This document shows, piece after piece, positions 45,726-56,617 of a DNA stretch of 64,000 bases. The DNA comes from Mytilus californianus (taxonomy: Eukaryota > Mollusca > Bivalvia > Mytilida > Mytilidae): positions 45,883,278 to 45,947,277 of the forward strand of contig NW_026262701.1 of assembly GCF_021869535.1 (NCBI RefSeq), read 5' to 3'. A model generated the notes under the pieces. The model did no database searches and had not been told where the DNA came from. It was given only the letters and a program-made list of their open reading frames with translations. Each line of letters begins with the position of its first letter. Position 1 is the stretch's first letter. The translations under genes and the position numbers were made by a program.

Positions 45726-46359
45726 ACCTTTGATAGAAAAAGTAGGGAATGAACGTAAAGCTAGACATATAAGAACGCTGGTTCATTATTTAGGGTCAAT
45801 TATGGATTCAATATTTATTCTCAGTTTGTTATATCATTTGGTTTTTAACAAATCGATGTTTATTGAATATTTCTCTGTATTTATAACCAAGACAAAATTC
45901 AAATGCCAAAGTGGTTTCCTGTTCTCCTCGGAGGCATGATCAAAGGATATGTGATTACAACTTTTATGTCCTTTTAATCTGTAAATCTGGTAGTCGTTAG
46001 TTGTAAGCTCAACACACTGTTTTGTTAGGAGTATGTTTCGTTTCTTGGCACGTTAGTATCATAGGTTAATTCAATTTTGCGTAATTTAAGACTTTTTTTT
46101 GTGAGGGTATTTCAACTACCCAATTTCTTCAGATGAACATTAATAAAAAAGTAACTCTTTAATTTTAAAATTATTCAGCACATATAAATGTAGCTATATG
46201 TATTAAGAATATGCACTCGCTTTATTAAAAGTGGCGGAACGGAACTGTACGGTTTAATTATGTTGTTGTTTTCGGGAGTTTATCAATCGGCAGTACTGCA
46301 CTTGCTTTAATAACAAGACGATAAAAGTAAAGCTTTGAGTTAAAACATTGCATGAATAA

Positions 46360-46487
46360 CACATAGCTGAGAGGGTGATAGAGCAGATTGGTACCCCGCG
46401 AAAACATTGTCAACCGAGGCGAAGCCAAGTTTGACAATGTCTTTTCGAGGGGTAACAATCTGTTTTATCACCCTCTCAGATACGTGT
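46360..46487. repeat. Palindrome of about 128 bp
   Basis: The left arm ACACATAGCTGAGAGGGTGA folds back on the right arm TCACCCTCTCAGATACGTGT. Pairing continues inward through CAGATTGGTACCCC / GGGGTAACAATCTG and ACATTGTCAA / TTGACAATGT-type blocks. Lies within the block missing from the 58.1k flank. Confidence 0.8.
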
Positions 46488-47210
46488 CATTAAATTTATT
46501 ATTCTGAATGTTCTGTTATTACTGTCTATTAAAAAAAAATCAAATTCAAAGTAATAAACTGTGACGTCTTGTACATAACAGCCATCTGTATTAAATTAAG
46601 CGCACACTTGATCAAGCGTCTCCGTGAAGGGTAATTAATAGAGTGTTTGCTCTGGGAAAGAGTAAACTATCTCCCTCGTATTAGCCAATCAAAATCTGGC
46701 ACTTTGACATGCCAACGAAATTAAGCAAGGTGACTTATTGTTCATATAAATCAAATGAATTATGTAAATACTAGATGCATACAAAATTTCAATAGATGAT
46801 ATGATAATCATTTTGCCCGAAATAATTTTAACACAATTTTTAAATGCCGAAAATTAAATGAACTGTTAAATCCCCTACGTACCCACACTGTACGTGTTAT
46901 AAGGAACATGTAATATGTTTCAGGGATGAACTTAATTGAATACAGCTTACCTTAATTTTCATAATATTTATGTTAACCTGAATGTAGTAATAAATTTGCA
47001 AATCAAAGCTCTACATGGAACATTTTGTAATTTGAAGAAGTCCAAGTGATAAAATCCCATTTAGGCAACTTAACTTTTCAGTTTATTAATATTAAATTTC
47101 CTTTGAGTCAGATTTACCATTGGCCATCCATACGTTCGTACTTCTTTTACTATTATTCCAATTTTTCATATTTCTCTGGTAAGTGATCAACGACAGTTCA
47201 TCCCTGCAGC

Positions 47211-47216
47211 TTTATT
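47211..47216 (-). terminator. Candidate polyadenylation signal for receptor gene 4
   Basis: AATAAA on the minus strand 92 bases past the stop codon, in the same AATAAAGCTGCAG block as at 1442. The gene 5 flank has a changed base at this point. Confidence 0.45.
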
Positions 47217-47307
47217 GTCACAAAAGCGTTTACTTTTTTACGCCAATTTTTATTCACATACATGTACAAAATGTATTTGACACATTAATACAATATCACA
47301 GTTAAAT

Positions 47308-48525
47308 TCATCTAGAACAAACACACGGCTTTATGAACATACGGTTCAATAATAACGCTGCTTCTTGGCGAAACTCGATGTCAAAAAAAGCGTACACTAT
47401 AGGATTTACTATATTATGGAGAATGAAGATATGGTAAAGGATCGTCACACAAGGTCTTTGCGAAGCTGACAGTTTTTCCCAAAAATCTTCGTAGATTCCT
47501 TCAAGAAACAGTAATGTCACTTTTGGTATATAACTAAGTAAAAATACTGTAGTAATAATAAAAAACATTACTGTGAGTTTATAGGTTATTCGACGATTGT
47601 TTATTCTTCTTCTTTTTATTGTAGCTGATTCGATATTATTTGCTACAGGACTTTCAATGACATGCTGTCCTCCATGATTTGGCATAGTTTCTGGTGTTAT
47701 TGAATGTTTTTTTGTTTTGTCTGTTATGTTTATCATTTCTATACCTTTAAAACTATTAACGACTAGATCATTTTCGTCTACATCAGCTGTTTCGTTTCTT
47801 ATCTTATTAATCCGTAAGTCTTTTTTATGAACTTGTAATCGAAGAAACACCGTGCTTATTATTCTACCGTAAATAATGATAAGTGATGTGACTATTACAG
47901 AGACGAACAAACCAGCTACAACTGAGTATACAGCTCTCACGAAAGGATGCCCATCTTTCAATCTTCCACATCTCATTCCTGAGACTCCATAGTCAATATT
48001 GTGGAAAGGAGTTGTACCAAATACGAATGGTAACGGTAAAGCGCAAATGAAGGACATTAAAAGTGCCAGTAACAATGCAGTTCTTTTCACATAAATCGAC
48101 ATGGGTTGTTTAAGTGGCATACATACTTTCATGTATCTCTGAATTGCAATAATGAATAATATAAAAACCGAGTTATAAGTAGTATTTCCTACAAAAAACA
48201 CAAGTATCTTGCATAGAATGTTGTTTGAAAATTTCGCCTGATTGAAACACTGAAAAATATAATATAGTCCGATGTATATAGCTGCTATCATATCAAAGAA
48301 AGCTAAAATCGGTATAAAATATCTTTCATCTGATGCTTCCTTCATCTGAAACGCATACACCAACAAAACAAGGACGTTTCCAATTGCACCAAAAACAATA
48401 AAAACGGAGAGAATGATGATATTCGGCATTAGGATGTTAGTAATTTCTTCGTTCCATTTGGATATTGTAATATTATTGAGATTAATATTGATATCCATAT
48501 TTAATTCCTCTTGTTTGATATTCAA
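47308..48525 (-). CDS. Class A GPCR, subtype C, gene 4
   Basis: Intact 405-residue single-exon receptor. Landmarks: GN 49-50, Asp78, Cys105 and Cys186 pair, QRY 129-131, SYIP in TM6 near 331-334 and NPIVY 374-378. The N-terminus MNIKQEELNMDININ has a second Met at residue 10 matching the start of other family members; the upstream Met is also present in gene 5, which supports the longer start. ICL3 is long with an RIKR-like basic end (KRRRINNRR) before TM6. Compared with gene 5, the stop comes four residues earlier, right after CVCSR, because a GGA codon has become TGA. ECL2 keeps the YGVSGMRC spacing seen in subtype A. Upstream lies an ETS-like CCAGGAAGT block. Confidence 0.95.
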   Translation of the reverse strand: MNIKQEELNMDININLNNITISKWNEEITNILMPNIIILSVFIVFGAIGNVLVLLVYAFQMKEASDERYFIPILAFFDMIAAIYIGLYYIFQCFNQAKFSNNILCKILVFFVGNTTYNSVFILFIIAIQRYMKVCMPLKQPMSIYVKRTALLLALLMSFICALPLPFVFGTTPFHNIDYGVSGMRCGRLKDGHPFVRAVYSVVAGLFVSVIVTSLIIIYGRIISTVFLRLQVHKKDLRINKIRNETADVDENDLVVNSFKGIEMINITDKTKKHSITPETMPNHGGQHVIESPVANNIESATIKRRRINNRRITYKLTVMFFIITTVFLLSYIPKVTLLFLEGIYEDFWEKLSASQRPCVTILYHIFILHNIVNPIVYAFFDIEFRQEAALLLNRMFIKPCVCSR

Positions 48526-48601
48526 AGCATTATTGTTTTGACGTATTTCCTCAAGGGCAAAAATCTAAAGTTTAAAGTTAAATATTTACGTAAAACTCAC
48601 T

Positions 48602-48610
48602 CCAGGAAGT
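48602..48610 (+). promoter_or_regulatory. Conserved upstream element CCAGGAAGT
   Basis: In a CTCCAGGAAGT context 77 bases upstream of the gene 4 start codon, identical in sequence and spacing to gene 5. Confidence 0.4.
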
Positions 48611-49274
48611 TTTGTATTTGTTGAAAAAAAACTGACATGAAAATATTTCCTTATGTTAATTGACCTTCATACAGGTCACCGTATATCCTTAAACAATGTT
48701 TGGAATATAAGATACAAAAAGCAATAAACAGACAAGATGTAAAACAAATGAGACAACCGAAAGACATGATTTATGCAACAACAATAAACGAAAGCTATTA
48801 TAACAAATAGCAACCAAAAGAGAACAATGGATCGTAGAATCGTGGCACATAAGGAATTTGGCAGGTTAAAACAAATTGACCGTAGATGGATTTGGCTATT
48901 AGTTTTTGATGTTTATATAACTCTTCAACTGTTTCGGTTCCTATACATCCTTGGCTTTCAAATATTCGTCTTTGAACGTTCCTGATGAAAGTAAATCCCG
49001 AAGAGCGCTTCGGACGCATGACATTTATACAGTGTTGTTTTTATCTTTTGTAAGTGCTCCACCATCCCCAAACACACTAAAAATTGTAGTGAGGTAAATC
49101 AAAAGCAACAAACAATGATATCACCAAGAATAATAATAATCAAACAGAAATTGCTCGAATAATTTTATACTGATAACGGAAAATTAAACAGAAATTGCTC
49201 GAAAAATTTTATACTGATAACGGAATGGTTACCACATTAATTATAGTTACACCTAAATTCATTGTAAGACAATT

Positions 49275-49510
49275 TCATTAAGGGAGCTGCCATTTGATTT
49301 TTAGGGGGGGGGGGGGGGGGGGACGCTAGGATGAAAAATTTTGTCCTGCATTTTTTTTTAGTTGTAATCTCTGTCCTGACTTTTTATTTTTCACTCTATC
49401 CGGTTCTGTTAGTTTATCCTGACTTTTTTTTTGCAAAGTGTCTCATCCTGCCTTTTTTTTTACTCAAAACTCCTGTCCTGCCTATTTTTTTCAAATTTCA
49501 TCCTAGCCCC
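49275..49510 (+). repeat. Rpt-5 with a 19-G run
   Basis: AGGGAGCTGCCATTTGATTT leads into 19 consecutive G (49304-49322), then words TCCTGCATTTT, TCCTGACTTTTT and ATCCTGCC separated by T runs. Reverse complement of 37541-37725. Absent from the gene 5 flank at the matching point near 62400. Confidence 0.75.
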
Positions 49511-50559
49511 AAAGACTGAGCACCGCACTCTCCACCAAAATAAATCGAGGGAACTCATGTGCATCCAAAGGGTAAGCAGTTTTTCCTCTACAAGTGACAT
49601 TGTTAGTAAGTATCTGACGTATAATTTATTTTAACGGGTGATGGAATATTATGCAAATTGAATTATCTCCAGTTTACCGAAAAGAAAATAGAATCAGAGT
49701 TGAAAAATATGTACATGTTTACATTCTCGTGCTTGGTCTTTGGTTGATAGTTGTCTTAATGACAAGCATACCTCATCTCTTCATTTTCATCATTCATTAT
49801 TCGAGTGCCCGGTAAATGAGACAAGTTGAGTGTAACTAATGTCGCTTGTCCGGGCAATGTTATTTTTTGAAAACGGGATTCTTAATGGTTGTAAGTGCAA
49901 AAATCAGAAAAATCGAAACGTGTGTGTTTTCTTGTAAATAAGTAAGCCAATACATAGAGTAGCCGGTGGTTGTTCAGTCGTTTTCAAAACATATGTTCAT
50001 CTACGATATTTTCCTCGTTGTTGTTGGTATGACATTTGTTATCTCATTTTTTGGGTTATTTCAGTATTATTTATGTCAAACAAACGCATTACCGTTAAGC
50101 AAGGTATACGATGTCCTAATTAAACTCAACTTGTCTCAGCCGAGATGCTTTTTTGTCTATATTGATAATATTTCAATTTTTCCGGTACACATAATTAATC
50201 TTTCCAAATGTATATCTTTTCATCCAGCAAATTGAGAACCAAGGAAGAATAAATCAGAAATAAAGCCAGTTTATTCTGCACAAGGTCGTGCAATGAAAAT
50301 TTACTCTCGACAATATCTACCAATATTCATGGTTAATAGATTTGTACATCTAATTACCATCATGTACATGATTTATTTTCTTGACACGAATGCATGTATG
50401 TTGTTTATGTTCATATTGTTCTTTAGTTTGCATCTAGTGTGAACGGCATAAACAGCTTTTATATTGTTAAAACTTTGCAATGATATTGTTAAGGATATAG
50501 AAATAAGTTCCTGGTTATCTCAATTTCTTTCTTAGATCTGAATATTCTTGATCAAACAT

Positions 50560-51946
50560 CTTTAAAGTTACTTTTGATTATTTTCTGCTGTGCTTTAATA
50601 TTAAATCATTATGTATAATTATATTAGTCTTATTTAGATTCCAATACCTTTAAGTGAAATTTGACCTTGCTCCCGAATAGTAAATATTTTACTGTACTTT
50701 TCCAAATGTTTGATTTGATGGCGAAAGCTGTGTGTCTTTTCTATTGTAGGTTTTAAAGAAGTTGAGATAATACATGTTGAGGTTTTTAGTGCCACGAAAC
50801 TACCATTACACCTTTTGAATGGGATATCCCGTCTTTCTACTGATACTTTCTTTGTTGTTTTATTTATATAATTCTGTTGCAGAGGCAGAATATTTGTAGA
50901 AAAATGTTGGTCAATAACAATTTAGGCCAACTAAATGCGATGCGTACACTCCTAGAGTAACTGGTCTCATTTCGCTATGTGTAGTAGTTCTGGATTGTTT
51001 ATGTTCAGTCGTGGTTGCTTTTATCTAACAGTTTTGCCTTTTTTATTTTTATTTATATTTCTTCTGTACACATTTTGTCTTGTTTACTGCTTGTTCAGTT
51101 TTGATTACTGCTTCTGATATGGGTAATTTACATTTGTCTTAGACATTTGTACATTTATTTTCGTGGGTACCAATTTTCGTGGATTGAGGAAAACTTGCAC
51201 GTTCAGGGTTATTTGATTTGGTGGTTTTCCGAAAGTCTGCATATATTCATAAAGCAAATTTGTAATTCGTTGCATATTTCAATTAGTGGTTTCCCTGTAC
51301 CTACGAAATCCTCGAAAATTGGTATCCAACGAATAAAAATGAATCCACAGTACCTGATAGAAGCCAAATAGTAAAAAAAAAGAACTTTTGTTTATTTTTA
51401 TTCATTCCGATTTATATAACCCATGGAACAAACAATTTTTAAAATTTTACTGTGCGAGATAACTTTACACATACACGCCTATTGTGTTGAATTTGATAAA
51501 ATCATTGAAACTGAAGAAGGCCATTTGTTGATAAGAAATATTTATCTATATAATTGTATTACATCCTGTTTGTATATTACTATGTCAAGTAAATTCTATG
51601 GGTAATACAATCAATGACAATTGTGAATACTTTTGGTCATCCATACGTCTGCATTTTGGCAGATTTGTTTCAAGCTGATGCCAATGTTTTTGTTTTATAT
51701 TTCGGTGGTAGGAAAAAACAACCACAGTTCACCACTGCAGCTTTCTTGTACAATGTGAAACGATCAGAAGTTTAATCTTTGATTTTCAAACCTATGCCTT
51801 TGAATCAAGGAACGAAACGTACTAAACAAATCGAGTTCATGAATTGAAAATATATTTTGTTCAGTCCACTTTATAGAATCCCCACAATTCGTTACGGACG
51901 GTTCAATTGAAAACAAAAAACAATCCACTACAAACTTATTATACTT
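50560..51946. other. 3' flank of the 52k pseudogene
   Basis: Aligns with 185-1500 and 12740-14200. The open frame at 51423-51605 corresponds to a similar frame at 13140 but not at 778, and the changes between the two are mostly amino-acid changing, so it is not called coding. Confidence 0.65.
51153..51349. mobile_element. Small TIR element (MITE-like) with empty sites in paralogous flanks
   Basis: About 197 bases between two GTAC copies (51149-51152 and 51350-51353). Ends are imperfect inverted repeats: CGTGGGTACCAATTTTCGTG at left; CGAAAATTGGTATCCAACG at right. The aligned flanks at about 13068 and 695 read straight through GGTGTAC(C/T)TGATA, i.e. without the insert. Confidence 0.8.
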
Positions 51947-53425
51947 TTACATACACATTGGATATCTCACACGAATTCTTCTAATGCAAAAACACGGCTT
52001 AATGAACATGCGTTTCATTAACCTTGCTGCATTATCGCGAAACTCGATATCCATAAAAGCGTAAATTATAGGGTTAATTATATTATTGATAATGAAGATA
52101 TGGTATATGAACGTCACACCAGGTCTTTGCGAGGTAGACAGGTTTTTCCAAAAATCTTCGTCGATCCCTTCAAGACCCATAATTGTCACCTTTGGTATAA
52201 AACAAAGTACAAATACTGTAGTTATAATAAAAACATAACTGTTAGTTTATGGGTTTATCGACGATTGACTCTTCTCCGTTTTCTTGATGCAGTTATTACC
52301 ATATTATTTGCTACAGGACGACTTTTAATGGCAAGCAGTCCTTCAAAATCTGTCTTAGTTTCTGGTATCATTGACTGATTTGATGTGGTTATCATCTCTA
52401 TATCTATACATTCAATATCAGAACGATTTTCGTCTTCATCAGTTTTTTCAATATCTTTCTTAGCTCCACTTGTGTGATTCTTGTGTACTTTTAAGCTACG
52501 AAATGCCGTTTTTAGAATTCTGTCGTAAATGAGAATAAACGGTGTTACTAAGACAAAGATGAATGAACCAAATAGAATCGACTATATGAACTTTAGAGAA
52601 GCATGTTCTTCACTCAATCTTCCGCACATCATTCCCGAGATACCATACTTTGTGGTTGTTTATGGAATACAAATACAAATGGTAACAGTAAAGCGACAAT
52701 CAAGGATAAGAGAAGTGCCAGAAACAATGCAGTTCTTTTCATTGAAATCGACATGGATAGTTTCACAGGCATACATACTTTCATGTATTTCTGAATAGCA
52801 ATGATGTATAATATAAAAATCGAGTAATTAGTAGTAGTTCCAACAAAAAACACGAGTATCTTGGATAGAATGTTGCTTGAAAACGTCGTCTGATTGATAC
52901 ACTGAAATGTATAATGCACACCAAGATATATTGTTGCTATCATAACAAAGAATGCTAAAACAGGTATGCAAATGTATGCACCTGTCCTAAGTCAGGAATC
53001 TGATTACAGTAGTTGTCGTCTGTTTATGTAGTTCATACGTGTTTCTCGTTTCTCGTTTTTATATAGATTAGACCGTTGGTTTTTCCGTTTGAATAGTTTT
53101 ACACTAGTAATTTTTTGGGGCCCTTTATAGCTTGTTGTTCGGTGTGAGCCAATGCTCCGTGTTGAAGGCCGTACCTTGACCTATAATGGTTTACTTTTAT
53201 AAATTGTAACTTGGATGGAGAGTTGTCTCATTGGCACTCATACCAAATCTTCCTATATCTATGAAATATCTTTCATCTAATGGCCTTTTCATCTGAAACG
53301 CATACTACAACAACACAAAGACGTTTCCGAATATACATAGAGTCAGATAAACGGAAAGTATGACAATGTTTGCCATAAGGCTGTTTGTTATTTCGTTGTT
53401 CTATTCAGATAAAGTAATATTATTC
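51947..53425 (-). pseudogene. Class A GPCR pseudogene, subtype A, split by an inserted repeat (52k)
   Basis: N-terminal part 53260-53425 and remainder 51947-52964. Lesions: the Trp of SEW is TAG; a TAG in TM1 (VLL*YAF); an insertion at 52969-53259; a frameshift after LLLPFVF in TM4 near 52680; RRITHKL has TAA; one T is lost from the TM6 T run near 52230 (the same lesion as in the 14.2k pseudogene). The original stop is lost, adding eight residues after RIRV. QRY has become QKY; the conserved TM3 Cys is Ser (ILSKIL). NPIIYAFMD remains. The start codon region is not recognisable upstream of NNITLSE. Confidence 0.93.
52969..53259 (-). repeat. Rpt-1 inserted in a receptor pseudogene, TATG target duplication
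   Basis: Flanked by TATG at 52965-52968 and 53260-53263. Reverse orientation, ending GGCACTCATACCAAATCTTC and TATATC. It is the same sequence variant as the copy at 29388. A clean insertion with the receptor sequence continuing on both sides gives this family's ends and target-duplication length. Confidence 0.8.
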
Positions 53426-54285
53426 TTTTTATTACATTGGAAAATGGCTTTTTTGTGAAAATAAAGTAGAAAATGTAAGGAACTATATCGTTTTCTACGC
53501 ATTCACAATTTGTTTTGATCCGACGTTATCGACGTCTTGACAACGCCTATTGTTGTATGACGTCAGAGGAGTGAAATAACCACGTTTATTTCACATGTGA
53601 AATTATCGGGTTTTATTTCACTTGGAAATCAATGTAATTCATTGCAACCAATGTAATAAAAACCAATATACCATTATGAAACATAATTAACAAAGTCAAT
53701 AACTATAGGTCATGCGCCTTTAATATTTGGAAACCACCTCCCTTCATTTAAAATAAGCACACCAACACCCACACGCTCACATATTGTTTTCGGTGATGTA
53801 AATTGAATATCATGATAATGAATCATACGGTATTTTATGAGTCCTTTGCATCCAATAGAGCGAACACATACACAAAGTGACAAGATATTTGATTATGGAT
53901 TTGTGAATACTTCAGTGACCAGACACAATGTTTGAACAGCAACAGTATACTCATTTATAAATAAGCTTATTTGGGAAAATGAAAAATTTAAGGACAATTC
54001 CTAAACACACGAAACACCGAAATAAAAACAAAACAATAACAACACTTCCATATATGCTAAGAACTAGTCTGGCATAAGGCTGTTTTTTTTATTTCGAGCG
54101 TTATTTTTTCAGCTTATTTATTATGTATAAGCTTATTTATAAATGAGACAACTGTTGCTGTTTATTTTTGGGGAAAATAATATATATTTGCTGATTTACA
54201 GTGTGAGATTTGAACTTATGTACTAGTTTGTTCTTGCAAAAATATGGACATGGTCAAAGGAATGAAATAAGTAATCGTGTTAAAA
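53426..54285. other. 5' side of the 52k pseudogene, diverged
   Basis: Blocks around 53700-53870 match 21050-21220 (gene 3 flank). No gene. A TTATTTCAC...GTGAAATAA inverted pair occurs near 53572-53605. Confidence 0.5.
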
Positions 54286-55195
54286 TTCATATAATTATAT
54301 CTTTTTGCCTAACATCCAAACACTTGAAAAAACAAAATGAAAGTTACAATTTCCCATTTTCCAAGAAATCAAATAGACCAGTTTTATTCATAGCACAGTA
54401 TTCGGGAAGTTTTTTGCCGTCATTGAAACCTGCAATATGAAAATATTTCCTTGTGTTATTATTTCTATATGTATACTATATATATGTGAACTATTATAAT
54501 CAAAGAATTGAAATAAAGAGTTTAATGACATTATGAAACAGAAAAAGTTAAGAACTAGTTGAGGCACCAGTAATAAACGGAAACCTTATTTGAGTTTTAA
54601 AAACCACACCCACAACCACACATCAACATATCTACATATAATATTCGAAGATATTGACTATTATCATGGTAGTGAATCGTACGGTTGAATATGATTGAGT
54701 CCTTCGAATTAAGAGCGAACATCGCCGCAAACAACAGGACAAACGAAAGTTTATAACTTTACCTATGATTACAATGAGATATTGGGTATACTTCAATGAG
54801 ACAACAAGGAAGTGACAATTAAAACAACAAAAACCATCTAAAGATAAAAAATCGTTCAAACCACAAAAGGACACCCGAGCTTGATATGGATGTTCTTATA
54901 TTTTTTCTACAGCTGTTGAGGTTGAAATATTGGGTCACCATTTTCAGCCTATAAGCATTTATTAATTTGTGTTATTTAGTTTTTTAGTATTTTTCTTTTT
55001 TTATTTGGTTGATCTTTTTACTATTTCTTAATAGTTGTAACCCTAACGTCAAAATAGGTAACATCTATATCATAAACAGTACACAAATACACGATCTTGT
55101 GGAATGACTATAACAAACTAGTACACAATTTGAAAGAAGTAAATCAGAACAAATTTTTTTCTGTGACAGTAAGGCTGAGTGAGGATTGGTATGGC
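54286..55195. other. Second orphan 5' flank without a receptor
   Basis: From about 54305 (CATCCAAACACTTGAAAAAA), through GTATTCGGGAAGTTTTTTGC at about 54400, to about 54720 it aligns with 21540-21950. It has the layout of a receptor upstream region, but no receptor N-terminus lies to its left. The short frame 54210-54440 overlaps it and is not conserved. Confidence 0.55.
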
Positions 55196-55199
55196 GGGT

Positions 55200-55465
55200 G
55201 ATGCATGCATAGCCTCTGGCCTTTGTTAGTCTTGTATCATTTTTAATTTTAGTTTCTTGTGTATAATTTGGAGTTTAGTATGACGTCCATTATCACTGAA
55301 CTAGTATACATATTTGTTTAGGGGCCAGCTGAAGGACGCCTCCGGGTGCGGGAGTTTCTCGCTGCATTGAAGACCCATTGGTGGCCTTCGGCTGTTGTCT
55401 GCTCTATGGTCGGGTTGTTGTCTCTTTGACACATTCCCCATTTCCATTCTCAATTTTATAGCAAG
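55200..55465 (-). repeat. Rpt-2, reverse orientation
   Basis: Contains CCTCCGGGTGCGGGAGTTTC and ATGGTCGGGTTGTTGTCTCT and ends CCATTTCCATTCTCAATTT, the reverse of 5172-5440. Confidence 0.8.
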
Positions 55466-56185
55466 AGATGATTACTATCTCAATCCTTTTGGAGTGTATG
55501 CGTTTCCCACAGTTTTTGTTTTTTCACCTTGGCCTTGATTTGTATCTTCTAAATTGATTGATGAAATTTGAACATTGATATACTACTGCGGCCTCTTATT
55601 TAGTCTTAAAACTATATATCAGCAAAAAGATATGCATTTCAAAGGAACCGGCAAACAAACGTTTGAACAATAACAATATCATCGAAAGAGAGAAAAAAAC
55701 ACGAGTGAATCGCATAGGCTAGCTAAGGAAAACCGATGCATTGTGGAAATACCTTTATAATGAAACAGATTTAATGTCCTTCTGTGAACTCAACATTTCT
55801 GAAAGTAATTTAATATTTCATGTAGTACAAGTGGATTATTGATACCCGTGGGGCCTGATATTTATATTATCATCAGTGGTATCGACCTAGTTTTAGTTTA
55901 GATAAAAAATGGAAAAGATAATAAATTAATAGATTGTCTCCAATACTTTTCTTTCATTTCCATACATTTGTGAAGGTTGTTTAATAGCTAGAACATTTTT
56001 CTCAGTTACGATATTAAAGCATTTGCTGGGATACAAATACATCTTACTTTAAAACTTGAACATAATAACAAATTTTGATAGAGTTGGGTAATTTGAGTAT
56101 TTATAGTGAAAACGATGAAAATGAAAAAAAAAAACATTCTAAAAATAAAAGAGAAAACTATCGGAAATATAACTTCATATAAAAA
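55466..56185. other. Intergenic, nothing assigned
   Basis: No gene or repeat recognised in this stretch. Confidence 0.4.
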
Positions 56186-56189
56186 TAAG

Positions 56190-56350
56190 GAAATGTAGAT
56201 GATTGCCAATGAGACAACTATCCACCAACGTTCAAATGAAGTGAATGTAAGCAATTATATACATCCGTACGGCCTTCAACAATAATAAAAAAAAAACATA
56301 CTATATAGTTGGCTCTAAAAAATCCCGACATGAAAAATATGAAACAATTC
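56190..56350 (+). repeat. Rpt-1, diverged copy
   Basis: GATGATTGCCAATGAGACAA, CATCCGTACGGCCTTCAACA and GTTGGCTCTAAAAAATCCCG are the family's ordered blocks. Followed at 56430-56500 by a CATCAGGAACAGTCACA block shared with the 28.75k region in reverse. Confidence 0.7.
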
Positions 56351-56617
56351 AATTGAGACTAACGACCTTATCAAAATTGGTACAGCATATATGTTCCATC
56401 GTTAAGTAAAATACGAAACGATTTTCTGGTTTTACCTTCATCAGGAACAGTCACACCCAAAATATCAAAAAACCAAGGATGTATAAATACCTAAACATAT
56501 GTAGAGCTATATGGTAAAAATGTCATAGAAGTATTGCCGAAGTATGACCGAAGTGTAATTATGTGTCAGAACCTTGGTTAAATATTAAAATTTGATTAGA
56601 TCCTTCATGTCCTTAGA

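Larger units (their letters stand above)
45740..47307. other. 3' flank of receptor gene 4
   Basis: Aligns with 57505-58680 downstream of gene 5 (for example GCCAAAGTGGTTTCCTGTTC in both). The open frames at 45730-45939 and 57506-57805 come from aligned sequence but are not the same frame throughout, so I do not call a gene. About 360 bases (46350-46710) are present here and absent from the 58.1k copy. Confidence 0.65.
48526..50480. other. 5' flank of receptor gene 4
   Basis: No gene supported. Bases 48780-49080 align with 61900-62220 and 49230-49300 with 62330-62400 (gene 5 side). 49780-50480 aligns with 16860-17750 and 63000-63650. The open frame at 49966-50235 has stops in the 63.3k copy. 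Confidence 0.65.

Noticed and set aside
49966..50235. 89-residue hydrophobic frame
   Set aside because: The aligned copies near 17110-17400 and 63240-63510 are interrupted by stops.
51423..51605. Short frame also open at 13140-13270
   Set aside because: Most differences between the two copies change amino acids, and the third copy at 778 has a stop; no sign of selection on protein.
25606..53260. Common intron at the RYFIP position of three receptors
   Set aside because: The inserts differ completely, are recognisable mobile elements, and have no shared GT..AG borders; five intact genes have no intron there.
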